DNA from: Adiantum capillus-veneris
Taxonomy: Eukaryota > Streptophyta > Polypodiopsida > Polypodiales > Pteridaceae
Direction of reading: 5' to 3'
Assembly: GCA_014529385.2 (NCBI GenBank)
Contig: CM043942.1
Location: 108,189,141 to 108,253,140, forward strand
DNA length: 64,000 nt
The position numbers and the translations under genes were made by a program. The notes under the pieces are model-generated. The model saw nothing but the letters and a program-made list of their open reading frames with translations, searched no databases and had not been told where the DNA came from. This document shows, one piece after another, positions 32,264-43,740 of this stretch. The number at the start of each line of letters is the position of its first letter. The first letter of the stretch is position 1.

Positions 32264-33924
32264 GAAAACCCTAGGTAGGTGACCGAGACTAGTCCTTGAG
32301 TATAGGGATTCTCTGGCTTGCCAGAGTCTTATTTTACATTTAGATAGGATCAGAGGGTGGTGGAATCTCTAGGTCTTAGGAGGAGACTAGGGAGGATATG
32401 GCTGGCCTGGATCATCCGTCTTAGGTAGTGTTAGATAGGAGTTAGGTTGTGGAGTGGAGAGTAGGAGTTGGAGTGGTAGATGCGGTGAGAAGATAGCTTG
32501 AGAGTCCGTGGGAGGCCAGGAAGCAACCGAGACACCAAAATCACCATCTCACATGATGAGTAGGAGTAGGGTAAGTAAAACATCATGATTTATGATCTGG
32601 AGCACTTCATGCATGTTATATTTTTTGTTAGGCTCATCGAAGAACTATAAAAGACGGTAAATTGTGTTTAGAAGCTGAATTGAAGTCCAAAAGTTTTTGT
32701 GATTATTGCTGAGAGATCTACAGGGAAGCCCACTGGGAGAGAAAATCTGAGTTAACCAGAGTGTTTAGAAGGTAGGTTTTACCCTATTTTCACCTAGAAA
32801 GTGGAAGATTGACCATATCTTGACAGATTCTGGCCAAAAGACAGAAATTGCCAGACATCCTACCCAAATTGTGCCAAAGCATAATTTTGAGACCAGAACC
32901 ATAGGATGTCTTCATGTGCATGATCTACATGAATTATTGAGTGCATGTAAAAGGTTTTATCTCAATTGGGTGAGAAAATTGGGGTTTAAGCAGATTTATC
33001 ATTTTTGACAGAAAAAAGGCTAGGATAGCTAAATTAGGGGTCTTTTGACATTCAAACACAAATCTAAACACACCAGGGAGCTCAACACATCAAGGAAAAA
33101 GCTGTGGGCCAAGTGGGTTAAATTCTGATGCAAAAGACATCCTACGTGTAGTATGTCTAATGCATGATTACAAGGCCAAAATTATATTTGAGACATACCA
33201 GGCTCTCATATAGCCTTGGACAAACCTCCTAGTCAAGTTTGATCCAATTTGGAGTTAATTTGATGGGTGAATTCATCAGAACGGACATTGGGCTTCTGGA
33301 ACAGATTTTTGATCAGTTGACCAGATTATAGGTTTCCAAATCAAAAAGTGAGAACAGCTGTGAGCTCATCACATCAAGGGAAAGCTATAGTGCAAATTTT
33401 ATCTGAAACAGAGCAAAAAGACATCCTACACGTAGGATGTCTACAGGGTCATTTTTAGAACAATATTAAATTGAGGACATACAAGGAGGCTCTAGCTGAC
33501 TTAAGGGTTCCAGAACTTCTTTCAGAAATAAAATTGGACTTTGTTTTACTTATTTACAGAGCAAAGACGAGAATTAAGATGTTACCTGTAAACTGACAAA
33601 CACGTAGGTGGTGTACAGTTCAAGATTAGTGGACCTAATCAAGAACATCAAAAGAGTATAGAGTATAGTAGTGGTAGGAATTAACACTCCAGTTATACCA
33701 ATCATTACTAAGACCACCTCTAGTGGTTAAATTCTTTGATTCAATTGTCAAAATTAAACGCTTGTGTACATGTATATTCAGCAGGCAAAGCAAGAAGTTG
33801 TGCAGAAATTGATCCCTTGCCGAAATTAAACGCTTGTGTACATGTATATTCAGCAGGCAAAGCAAGAAGTTGTGCAGAAACTGATGCCTTTCCAGGTGAG
33901 TGGTTGGATTTGTGATAAATTGCA
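32264..33924 (+). other. C2 leader with palindromes and a 72-bp duplication
   Basis: About 1.6 kb without a clear gene. It holds palindromes built on arms GACATCCTAC/GTAGGATGTC at 33136-33157 and 33420-33441, and the same two arms split by about 37 bases at 32854-32910. A tandem duplication lies just before gag (33751-33894). Confidence 0.65.
33751..33894. repeat. Tandem duplication, 2 x 72 bp
   Basis: Two nearly identical 72-bp units, each equal to 24 codons and open in at least one frame on either strand. The right unit ends near CTTTCCAGGTGAGT, which resembles a splice donor. Confidence 0.85.
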
Positions 33925-35060
33925 TTGCTAAGTTTGATGAATTTAAGGTCAGGAAGACACATTTCGAGAGACCAAAAAGTGGCATATGATCAGAGTAGCT
34001 TAGTATACACTGAGGAGAGTGTAACTCAGGCAAGGCTAGATCCATTAGCCCCAATCATTGAGGAAGGTAGTGATACTGACACTTCATCAGACAAGTCCTT
34101 CTTCATGATGGGTAGTCAATAGCCAGGAGGCTTCTCCGGTGAGGGACCAATGCTAGGAGGAAGTACCTCCGAGAACCCTTTGAACAAGGCCAAGTTCACT
34201 ATAATCTTCTTAGAAGGAACAGACTCTCGGGGAGCCCTAGTTTATTCTGACTCTATCGGAGACGCAAGTGTATTTGTACAGAGGAACGGCCTTCTCAGAG
34301 ACTGGAGATAATTCAACTCTATGATGATGGAGATAGATTCTGAGATGAAAAGGGGAACCACTATCTGATAGTTAGGAACCCTGAGGATTACAAAAGGTAT
34401 GGAGATAATGTGGCAAAAAGAAAAATGGTCTCAAAAACTCAAGATCCGACTGCTAAAATTGATCGACCTGGAGCTCATTTTATGTATGATAAAAAAACAA
34501 CCAGAGTCTCTACCTATAATGTGAATGTGGGAATCTACAAGCATGAGAGCGAGGGAGTAGTCTCTTATTTTTGATGCAAAGAACCCTACCCAAATGAATT
34601 GAGCGATGAAAAGGTTCTTTACTTGTTCTCCTATGAAATTGCTATGGGGAAGGATATCATTTTTGTTGACAGGTACGGGCAAGAATACAAACAAATTTTG
34701 CTAGAGGAGGTAGATAAGACAACAATTCCAAAAACATCAACATATGCCCCCGAAGAAGTACCAAGGTCCACCTATACCCCTAGCAAGTCTACAAATCCAT
34801 TTTCAAAAGAGTACAACGCAACATCACATTCTAACCGGCAGCAGACTTTCAATTATCAGAACCAGCAGGAAACCCATCCATCATTGCAGGCATGGCTTCA
34901 ACAAAATGCAACATTCAAACAAGACCTAAACAGAGGTGGTTATCCAGCCACACGAGGGCTAAGAGATTTACAAGAACCACCACTCCATTCACATTACCAA
35001 GGCGAGAGTAAGCCAAAAACTCAAGAGTCGGCACAGCCCGGAAGACAACCCATAGAATGA
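33925..35060 (+). pseudogene. N-terminal gag extension (C2)
   Basis: Broken counterpart of C1 24398-25243. The conserved part gives HFMYDKKTTRVSTYN and, after a stop, VLYLFSYEIAMGKDIIFVDR and YGQEYKQILL, parallel to TRVLTDYTYDGL and KYGREYKLI of C1. A Pro/Gln-rich tail follows (STYTPSKSTNPFSKEYNATS). At least three stops interrupt the region 34120-34600. Confidence 0.6.
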
Positions 35061-35201
35061 GAACAAAGAGACTGACTTCGGAGAGATGAACCACCTCTTG
35101 CAAGAACCGTCAGAAATTATGGCTTAGGAGAACCTCTAGGAGACGAACCCTCCCACTACCAAAGGCCAAAAGAGGCATATCGAGGAGGACGAGGAGAGCC
35201 A

Positions 35202-36743
35202 ATGATGAGATTTGTAGACCATCGTAGAATTATACCTTCTCAGGTGCAAAAATGGGTAAACAAGAAATACTCGGGAAACAGAGATCCTAGGGATCATGGA
35301 GCAGCCTTCGTGCGTGTAATTAGAGTTGAAGAGGTTTTGGATTTTTCTACTCAATTTGCAGGGTTTGGACTTACCCTAGAAGAGGATGCAGCCACTTGGT
35401 TTGATTCTGTGGAGCGTAGAGACTTTGAGTCTATGGAGGAGGTTTTTGACGAGTTCATTGAGTAATTCTCACAAAGGGGAATAGCTCATAATACAGTCTC
35501 ACAAATCCATAAATTCAAACAGAAGAAAGGAGAATCCGTGCGAAAGGCAGCCCTACGACTAAAGAGATATGTGAAGTTCTGCCCTATGGAAGAGCTACCA
35601 ACACATTCCATACTTATTCTTATATTTATTCAAGGACTGAGAAACGCAGATCTCCAGAAGGACTTACATATGAAGAGGAGCACAACGTTAAATGAGTTAA
35701 CTAAGGAAGCTCTTTACCTTGTAGACAATTGTGCAGTCTACAAGGAGGGTGAATTCAAGGATCTTGATGACGATTCATCCTCACAACAAAGTGGAAGCAA
35801 GTCCACTAAGTCAGCACAGAAAGGAGAAGTAGCTGTAAGCTAGGAGCAGCTGGTGGAAGAAGTGCTAAAAAAAAGTAATATGTATGCCAAGCCTCAGGCT
35901 AAGTAGCCAAAGTGGTGTGCAAATGAAAAAAAAAGGACAACCCATGTGATGGAGGAATGTTATTATAACAAGGGATATGTGAGAGAGCGACCTTATGCTC
36001 TCCAAGCTCAAGTAGCATCTCCTCAAATCCCACCGATGCCTAGGTATCTAGCGGGTAACCTACCAGTTGAAAGACCACAACCAATATTGGGGCAACAACC
36101 ACCCCTACAAGGAGTAAGAACGATTGGCATAAGGTATGCACCAATGATAAACGATCCAGAAGAGAAGGCTTTGGTACCCATGCATGCATATTACAAAGAT
36201 CCCAATGGATATGCAGCAAATCCTGACTATTATCCACCGGAAGAACCTAAGACACAAGAACCTTGGAGCATGATTGGAAGTACGGGACCACCAACAGCTG
36301 TGCAGGCTGCAGGAGAAGTAAGATACAGCTTGGATGAACGAACACTGTTGTTCATATCCAACGGAGGCATGGGTGGGTAGAGGCATGCTTACCAACAGAG
36401 AGGAGCTCAAGGAGCACCTCAACAGCCTAAGAGACCCTGCTACAAGTGTGGCAGAGATCATTAGCTAAGGGACTGTCCTCACAATGAAATCAATAGAGTC
36501 AATGCGTATTGCACCGAGTGTGGAATTACTCACTTGATTCCTGATTGCCCTAAGAACCCGAGCAAAGGAGCAAAAACTACTTTAAACATGCTGGAAGCAG
36601 TGCCATCCAGTGGGGGGTCAGAAAATGAAACAGTAATACCTATTCACGTATTCACACAGGTACAAGCTCAAAGAAGGACAAACAAACCCATAATTGAAGA
36701 GCCAAAGACCGATGCCCCTAGTGCAAAAATGAAAAATCAATGA
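35202..36743 (+). pseudogene. gag: Gag core and double zinc knuckle (C2)
   Basis: The gag core spans 35202-35843 (GFGLTLEEDAATWFDSVERR, RLKRYVKFCPMEELPTHSIL, FIQGLRNADLQKDLHMKRS), with one stop near 35463. Further right, near 36440-36550, are knuckle 1 CYKCGRDH (a stop, then LRDCP) and knuckle 2 CTECGITHLIPDCP. Both are laid out as in C1, and the final Cys of knuckle 1 missing in C1 is present here. Confidence 0.75.
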
Positions 36744-36835
36744 AACACTTGGAAAGCTAGAAAGGCTCGTATGAAAGCGAAGAAGGAACAAAGAAAACGG
36801 CTCTATTCGAGGAGCTAAAACACACAAAGGATAGA

Positions 36836-37792
36836 TTGGAGCGATTACAGGATCTAACTAGTTTAAGTTCACACATTGCTGCAACCATAGGGCCCAAGGA
36901 AATAGTGGAACCCAAAAGTGCAGGATCAGGAGGATCAGTAATGATAGAAAAAGTAAATGATCAGCTTGACGCACTTTTAAAAGCATACAAAGCTAGACTA
37001 AAAAAAAACCAAAACCAAGAGCAATAATGGATGACTTATCCATATGCGGAACTAGAAAAATAGAGGTTGGAAATGTGTTGGAAGATGATTGAAACAACCC
37101 AATCTTTGATAGAAAACCCACTTAGTAAACCTGCAAGTTGGCACGAAGTGCCAGCTCCAACCCCTATCACACCAAATCTAGAGAAACAAGCGGACACAAT
37201 AGAGGGACTCACGACTTCCTCAGAGTCTAAGAAGGAACCTATCATAGTGCCAAATACAACTGATGAGACATTTGATGGTTTCCAACCTAAAACATCGCCG
37301 GGGATGGATAAAGAGTGTGACAGTCTAGATGACCTGTGGAAGCAAATCAGGGAAGCAAATGAAGCTAACAGGGTAAACCACCAGCTAAATCGCGCTGAGA
37401 AGGAGAAAAATGAGATCTCACCTCCCATTGAATAATTTGAGGCAAGATCACAAATGAGCTTTGATATGCATTCACAAGAGGGGGATTAGGGGTCAATTAG
37501 CTCGGGGCACAACCAACCTGACTCACTAGAAACTCTACCCTCTTACCTAGGGGAGTATGAAGCTAAATCTGAAGTGAGAGCAATCCCATCTCAAAGACTT
37601 TCTCCCAACAGAGTAATGGATTCACAAGGGTTGATTGAGTTACTGTCCACCCCGGTGGCATGTACAATCACATTAGCTGAACTCCTGAAATTACGACCAA
37701 ACATGTGGACCACAGTAGGCAAATGCTTAGAAAACTTTGGAGTAAAAGACCCTACCTCAAGAATTCAAGAAGGGATCAGAGAATTGGACTAG
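36836..37792 (+). pseudogene. Gag-protease spacer (C2)
   Basis: Pieces at 36836-37027, 37067-37435 and 37574-37792 parallel the C1 spacer: QLDALLKAYKARLKKNQNQE, CDSLDDLWKQIREANEAN and ACTITLAELLKLRPNMWTTV. Stops separate them. Charged and probably helical; function unknown. Confidence 0.55.
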
Positions 37793-37799
37793 CCTCAAC

Positions 37800-38749
37800 T
37801 GAACACTAGGCATGTACCTTTAAACAAGGTTGGAGAATATTGTGAAGGAGAAGATGGAAATACCACACTACCAGTAGAATTCTAGGGAGTAGTATCCAAG
37901 GCTATTCTCGACAGTGGAGCAGGAGTCTCTATCACCACAAAAGAAATCAGGAAAAAATGGGGAAAACCGGCTTTGAGAGCAACCAGAATGAAATTACAAC
38001 TGGCAGATGGGTTCATGGAAAAGCCTCTAGGACTTTTAGAAAAAGTAATTGTCACCTCTTGCGGAATCTAGTATGAGCATACATTTGCAATAGTTGATTT
38101 CGGCAAAAATAACAATTACGAGATCATCTTGGGAAGACCATTCATGAGACAACTAAAGATGGTACAAGTTTGGAATTATGACCACATATACCTTAGGCGT
38201 GGGGAGAATACAACCAAAATATACCTAAACGACCATAGGTACAAAGATGTGAACCAGAAACAAGTGGAAGAGTTTGATTCGGCTATGGTGGCAGGGTCCG
38301 AACTCCCAGCATGGTTAGGGCAGAAAAAAGAGCTATGGATGTGTAGAGCTTCACATTGTGGGAGCTTGAAAAGAGAGGAATGCATCTTACAAAGAGATAT
38401 TGAAGACAAGGATTATATTTCGCAACCTTTTCCCAAAGATGCATTAGAACCTATGGAATGGTAACATATACTAGCAACGTTGGACGTCTGTGCCATTACA
38501 GATAGCCCAACAACAAAATTTTGTGATAAGGATGGCTATGATGTGCTACCCTATTACATGGTAAACCTTGTACCAATAGGAGATGAGAATGTAGACTCAC
38601 CAGAACAAGAAGAGTTTTATGACTCCTCTACACCTCTGGAATTAAGTAATGATGCAGATAATGAGTGTTCAGACAGCTCAAGTGAGAGTAGGGAAACAAC
38701 CGCAGATATCAAGTTTTATGATTTTGCAAATCAACACCCTAGACGCTAG
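37800..38749 (+). pseudogene. Retropepsin and acidic tail (C2)
   Basis: The catalytic loop AILDSGAGVSITTKEI (about 37905-37950) is intact. The family block EIILGRPFMRQLKMVQ lies at about 38120-38165 and is followed by WNYDHIYLRRGENTTKIYL. Stops at about 37883 (VEF then TAG) and 38069 interrupt the frame. An acidic region follows (38480-38749), similar in tone to the C1 protease tail. Confidence 0.75.
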
Positions 38750-39150
38750 GAACGCTATAGAAAAAAAGAGAAGAAAACAAGGTTAGAGAAAACCCAATGC
38801 CCAGGATAAAAGACAAAACGCACTATCTAATGCTAGTCAAGGCAGAGGATTGTGTAAAAGACAAAATATCAGGGAGATTCTCAAGAGTTCAAAGGGAAAA
38901 GGACACATGAGGACATAAAACAAGCATGGAAAACTAAAATGGAAACAAATTCAAGAAAATCTCAACAATCAAAACGTGAAAAGATAAAAGATCTAGAGTG
39001 GACCAAAATGGAGCGTAAAAAGAAATACCAAGAACTTAAACGGACGTTATGAGAGGTATGGACTACTGAGGTAGAAAGTGAAGGTAAGGAAGATTCAGAA
39101 AAAGAAAACATGGATGTACCGTCCCACTATCGAAAAATAGAAAAATCATA
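38750..39150 (+). other. Spacer between protease and RT (C2)
   Basis: Lys/Glu-rich short frames with several stops; no motif recognised. Probably a decayed part of the polyprotein linker. Confidence 0.4.
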
Positions 39151-40537
39151 ATGACACCACCAATAAGGGAAATAATAAAACAAGAATCTTACGATGGACC
39201 AAAAAATGCAAAACAAATTGACGTCGCTGTGCCAGGCGAAGAGCCTCATCTTGTCTATATAGCAAGTGATTTAGGGCCTGAAGAAGAAGAAATGCTAACA
39301 CAGCTTCTCAAGAAGTATAAAGATGTGTTTGCATGGTCTTACAAAGACCTCAAGGGAGTTGATCCATCGATATTCCAACATACAATTCCGTTAAAGTCAG
39401 ATGTCAAACCAAGCAAACAGTGTCCTTACACATATAATGACACATTTGCTAAACGAATCAAAGAAGATATTAACAAGCTGAAGGATGCCAAATTCATCTA
39501 TGAAATCGAGCATACAGATTGGGTGTCACTCATTGTGGTTGTCCCCAAAAAGAACGGAAAGTTGCGTATGTGTGTGTGTGAATCTCAAAAAGGTAAACGT
39601 AGCAACAATAAGGGATAATTATCCCTTGCCAATCACAGAACATGTGCTTGAGAGGGTAGCAAGAAAACATACCTATTCATTTTTGGATGGGTTTTCGGGG
39701 TACAACCAATTGGCAATTGCAATAGAGGATCAACACAAAACCGCATTTTCCATAGAATGGGGCATATATGCGTATAGAGTTATGCCTTTTGACCCAACCA
39801 ATGCCCTAGCCACCTTCCAAAGGTTAATGACTCATGCATTCAAAGAATACCTATGAATATTCTTAGAAATATATATGGATGATCTCTGTGTCCACTCTCT
39901 TATTTGAGAAGAACACATCGACCATTTACAAAAGGTATTTGAGAAGTGCAGAACATATCGAATCTGTCTCAACCCGGAAAAGTGCATTTTTATGGTAAGG
40001 CAAGGCTGCATCTTAGGACATATTGTCTCAAGAAATGGCATAACTACTGACCTAGACAAAATTAGAGTCATAGTAGACTTGCCCATGCCTACTAATGCCA
40101 AACAAGTACAATCTTTCATGGGACACTACGAATATTATCGAAGATTCATATATATGTATGAGGTCATTGCACAACCACTATATCTCTTATTAGTCAGTTT
40201 CGACTGGAATGAGGAGTGTAAAATTTCATTCAAAAAGCTTAAGGAAAACCTTGTATCAACACTTGTACTTAAAGCACCAGATTGGGAAAAGATATTTCAT
40301 GTTCACAATGCCTCTGCATACGCAATTGGGAGTATTCTGGCTCAATCGAGAGACGGAAAAATGGATTTCCCAGTTTGTTATGCGAGCCGACAGCTAAATA
40401 GTGCAGAAAAGAACTACACCACCACTGAAAGAGAGGGATTAGGAATGATATATGCTGTAAAGAAATTTTGGCATTATCTGCTTGCACAAATTTGTGTTCT
40501 TCACAGATCATCAAGCTCTTCTGTATCTAGTAAATAA
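39151..40537 (+). pseudogene. Reverse transcriptase and RNase H (C2)
   Basis: The RT N-terminus KYKDVFAWSYKDLKGVDPSI leads to FIYEIEHTDWVSLIVVVPKK (39151-39618). A frame change leads to DNYPLPITEHVLERVARKHT and the FLDGFSGYNQLAIAIEDQHK palm (about 39620-39740). The catalytic IYMDDLCVHS lies near 39870, just after an in-frame stop (TGA at 39854). The thumb and RNase H follow: SFMGHYEYYRRFIYMYEVIA, FHVHNASAYAIGSILAQSRD (first RNase H Asp position is Asn) and CYASRQLNSAEKNYTTTERE. This is a typical plant gypsy RT, inactivated by stops and frame changes. Confidence 0.85.
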
Positions 40538-40620
40538 ACCATGCAATACTGGGAGAATTGTGCACTCGTTTATTATATTGCTAGAGTTTGACTTCACAAT
40601 GGTAGTAAAAAAAAGGTAAA

Positions 40621-42454
40621 ATGCATCTACGAGCGGATCATCTTTCAAGGCTACACAACAGGGAATCTCCTGAAGGAATTGATGATGACATACATGATGC
40701 TTATCTTTTCAATATTGAAATGATACCCAAATGGTCTAAGAAAATTGTTAGCATTCTTTCCGTTGGAGGTAGATTTGATAAAAAGGAAGAAGGATCCACA
40801 CAACATACATTTCGACAAACAAAAAACTTTCAATTGATTGCAGGACGACTATACCATTTAGGCTCGGACAAAGTTCTACATTTATGTATAAATCCAGAGG
40901 AATTCGAGTGTTATCTTGAGGAAGCACACATCCAAGACTGTGCATTTCATTGTTCAACAATAAAAACACACCAAAGATTGAAACACTTAGGAGTATATTG
41001 GCCAACTATTTATGCTGACACACATGCTTATGTTAACAAATATATTATATGTAGTGCCAAACGACCGGTGGATCACTCGACATTGTTTCAGGTAACCATT
41101 GCACCTGCATGGAGTCAATATGTCATTGATTTCTTAACAAGAAGGACATTTCCTGAAAACACAACAAAAGCACAACAAAGGGCTATAGAGTTGGAGGCTC
41201 GAGACTTTAATTTAATTGAAAATCAACTCTACAAGCGAGGAAAGGACAGTCAACTTAGAATCTGTGCAAGTGAAAGTGAATACCTGCTGATTCTAGAACA
41301 TGCACATGGAGGAATAAGTGGAGGCCATTTTTCAGACAATAAGCCGGAAAAAATTGTCTTAACCGCGGGGATATGGTGGCCTACATTGCATGAAGAATTT
41401 GTAAAGCATTGTGACGCATGTCAGCGCACTAAAGTGCCGATAAAAAGAGATGAGATGCCACTATGGCCAATAATGGGAGCACGGGCATTTGAAAATGGGG
41501 AATTGATTTGTGGTGCCTATTTCACCCCCTGCGTATCACACCCATACCCAATATATCAGCGTGGCTACTATGGACTATCTCACAAAATGGGCTGAAGCCA
41601 AAGCGACACAAAAAGCAGATGCAAGGACCACTGCATATTTTTTTTATGAGAATGTCTTTGTAAGATACGGATTACCAATAGAAATTGTTAGTGATAGAGG
41701 AACACATTTTCTCAATGAATTCATTGAATACCTGCTAGAGGAATTTATGGTCATACATAAAAAATCTGCTCCATATCATCCACAAGCAATTAGACAGGTT
41801 GAGGCCACAAATAAAACCCTATACACTGTTTTGACTAAAATTGTATCAGAATCAAGGGCAGACTAGGATCAACAATTACACTCAACACTATGGGCATATA
41901 GGGTAGCTTATAAAACATCGATTGGAACAACACCGTACAATATGGTGTTTGGTCTAAACGCTATATTTCCCATCGAGTTTTTGATTCCAACTCTACGAGT
42001 GGCAAAACGCTTAGAATGGACAGGACATGAACTCTCTTCAAGAATAGATGATCTTGAAAAGCTAGATGAACTTCGATTGAGAGTTGTAGCTTCGATCTAT
42101 GCTCAGAAGAGAAGACAAAAGAAGTTTTTTGACAAGCATGTGCGGAGTAAAGAGTTTAAAACAGGTGATTATATACTTGTTTACACTTTGAAGCAACATG
42201 CCAAAAAACTTAAAAAGCGAGGGATAGGACTCTTTGTGATTAGTGATTTATCACAAAGTAGAGTTGTCAAACTTGCAACATTGGAAGGTGAAGAAATGCC
42301 AAATTGGATTAGTGGGTGTTGGTTAAAAAAGTATCATTTACCACTAACACAGGAGATGCTTCAACAAATCCATCACGAAAAACAACGAACAAAGGAGAGA
42401 CAAAGGGTAAGAGAAGAAGCACAAGCAGAAGCAAAAGAACGCATTGCAAAATGA
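40621..42454 (+). pseudogene. Integrase with duplicated zinc-binding segment (C2)
   Basis: After HLRADHLSRL comes a segment LYHLGSDKVLHLCINPEEFE...EEAHIQDCAFH...HLGVYWPTIYAD, then a second, better copy LYKRGKDSQLRICASESEYL...EHAHGGISGGHF...GIWWPTLHEEFVKHCDACQR with an intact HHCC. The core continues in another frame from 41510: MDYLTKWAEA, IVSDRGTHFLNEF (D) and RQVEATNKTL (E). The first catalytic Asp lies at the frame change near 41500. The C-terminal part (41942-42454) has MVFGLNAIFPIEFLIPTLRV and a basic tail. No chromodomain. Confidence 0.8.
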
Positions 42455-42535
42455 AGGCTTCTACGACAACAAAAACAAATTGGATCATCGTTGTGAATAA
42501 ATGCTATTCGATTAACAAATTTTAATGAAGACACA

Positions 42536-42890
42536 GTGGATCCAATAATTGCAGTCAAAGTGGGTAGCAACCAAGTTGACTCGACGACATTGCTTGATTC
42601 AGGAGCTCAAGCAAATCTGATTTCTTGCAAATTATATAAACAACTCATGCTTGAAGAACAACTCCATCCTACTCAACAAGTGCTAGAAAGCAGTACATCA
42701 CATTCATTAAGCATGTTGGGCTGGACGATATTGTATTTACAAAAAAATCAATTTGTTTATCCACACAATTTTTATGTAGTTGAGGATGCGAGCACACTAC
42801 ATCCAATGTTGTTGGGACAACCATGACAGAAAGAGTATAATGTGCAGATAGATTGGAGTGCAAATACGGTCAGAATTCAACAAGCACAAC
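42536..42890 (+). pseudogene. Second retropepsin ORF downstream of integrase (C2)
   Basis: DPIIAVKVGSNQVDSTTLLD leads into a catalytic loop TLLDSGAQANLISCKLY and ends in a LHPMLLGQP block, which resembles the I-L-G-R-P signature of retropepsins. A stop (TGA at 42825-42827) falls right after GQP, where the family usually has Trp, and the frame continues with QKEYNVQIDW. Length (~115 residues) fits a single retropepsin domain. The active-site DSGA is intact, unlike the C1 counterpart. A protease placed after integrase is not the normal gypsy order. Confidence 0.7.
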
Positions 42891-42937
42891 AACACCAGGT
42901 GGTAGCATTTGCTCAGATAACCCGGAAGAACTAGATA

Positions 42938-43618
42938 ATGGTGCCACAATCACTTGATAAAGAGCAAAAAAGATGGGTGCCACTTAACCAACAAAAGATA
43001 CCTACGAAGGATAACCAGGAAACCGCCCACCGTACTCAATCAAAAAATGAGACACCACATGCAACAATGAATAGATCAAGGTCAACAATACGCAAACAAG
43101 AGGTATGGGTACGGAAGGATGGAAGTGAACGAGCCTACAAACCACAGTGCAATAGCAAACGACCTCCGAAAAACAATGTTAAACAAACACCGAACAAGAA
43201 AAGAAAACAGATCTGGATACCAAAAAACATGCTCAATCGCCAACTACATGAGACACGCATGTGGATCCAAAAAGCGATGCTACAGGAACTCCCTTCAGTA
43301 CAAGCAACACAAGCAGCAAGACAATCACTAAATCCGACATCGGCAAATCGATCTATGTGGGTGCCGATGAAAAGAACCGCAAAAACAACCAAAGAAGAGG
43401 CCATAAACCTACAAAGGCCTCCAAATCAAAGCTACAACTGGCAATCAAAAGCGAAAAAGATTATGGCCAGATCGGACAAGACACTCCCGTCCAAGGAGAT
43501 CACAATGACAATATCTACAGTAGCTGCAAACCAAGCCACTTTCGCAAAGAAGACGATCAAACAACGAGCGGCAGAATTACAACTTTTAATTGCAAAGAAA
43601 ATCTGCCAACCAAACTAG
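42938..43618 (+). CDS. Basic tryptophan-repeat ORF (C2)
   Basis: 226 residues, strongly basic, with the same recurring W-x-P/R/Q-K motif as in C1: KRWVPLNQQ, QEVWVRKDG, KQIWIPKNM, TRMWIQKAM, RSMWVPMKR. It lies directly after the second protease ORF, as in C1. The Trp positions are conserved while the sequence between them is not. Function unknown; it may bind RNA or act with the adjacent protease. Confidence 0.6.
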   Translation: MVPQSLDKEQKRWVPLNQQKIPTKDNQETAHRTQSKNETPHATMNRSRSTIRKQEVWVRKDGSERAYKPQCNSKRPPKNNVKQTPNKKRKQIWIPKNMLNRQLHETRMWIQKAMLQELPSVQATQAARQSLNPTSANRSMWVPMKRTAKTTKEEAINLQRPPNQSYNWQSKAKKIMARSDKTLPSKEITMTISTVAANQATFAKKTIKQRAAELQLLIAKKICQPN

Positions 43619-43740
43619 GAACAAACAGGAAACCTCAACGTCGAATGTCAATAAGCATCTTGCTTATACCCTCCTCTCGTACTGCATTAATTTTACCATG
43701 CATTGACGAGGAATCCCAAAATCCGAGCCAATAAAAGTGA

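Larger units (their letters stand above)
32245..43740 (+). mobile_element. Gypsy-lineage element C2 (with RT, integrase and extra ORFs)
   Basis: Primer-binding site, palindrome-bearing leader, gag with N-terminal extension, double knuckle, retropepsin, RT, RNase H, integrase, then a second retropepsin ORF and a W-repeat ORF. Gag and protease sequences match C1 closely. Frames are broken by many stops. No 3' LTR follows, so the right end is truncated near 43740. The lineage resembles Athila/Tat-type plant gypsy elements by its primer site and integrase, without a chromodomain. Confidence 0.8.

Noticed and set aside
42938-43618. W-repeat ORF as an envelope-like gene
   Set aside because: No signal peptide, hydrophobic fusion segment or transmembrane helix was seen; it is basic throughout.
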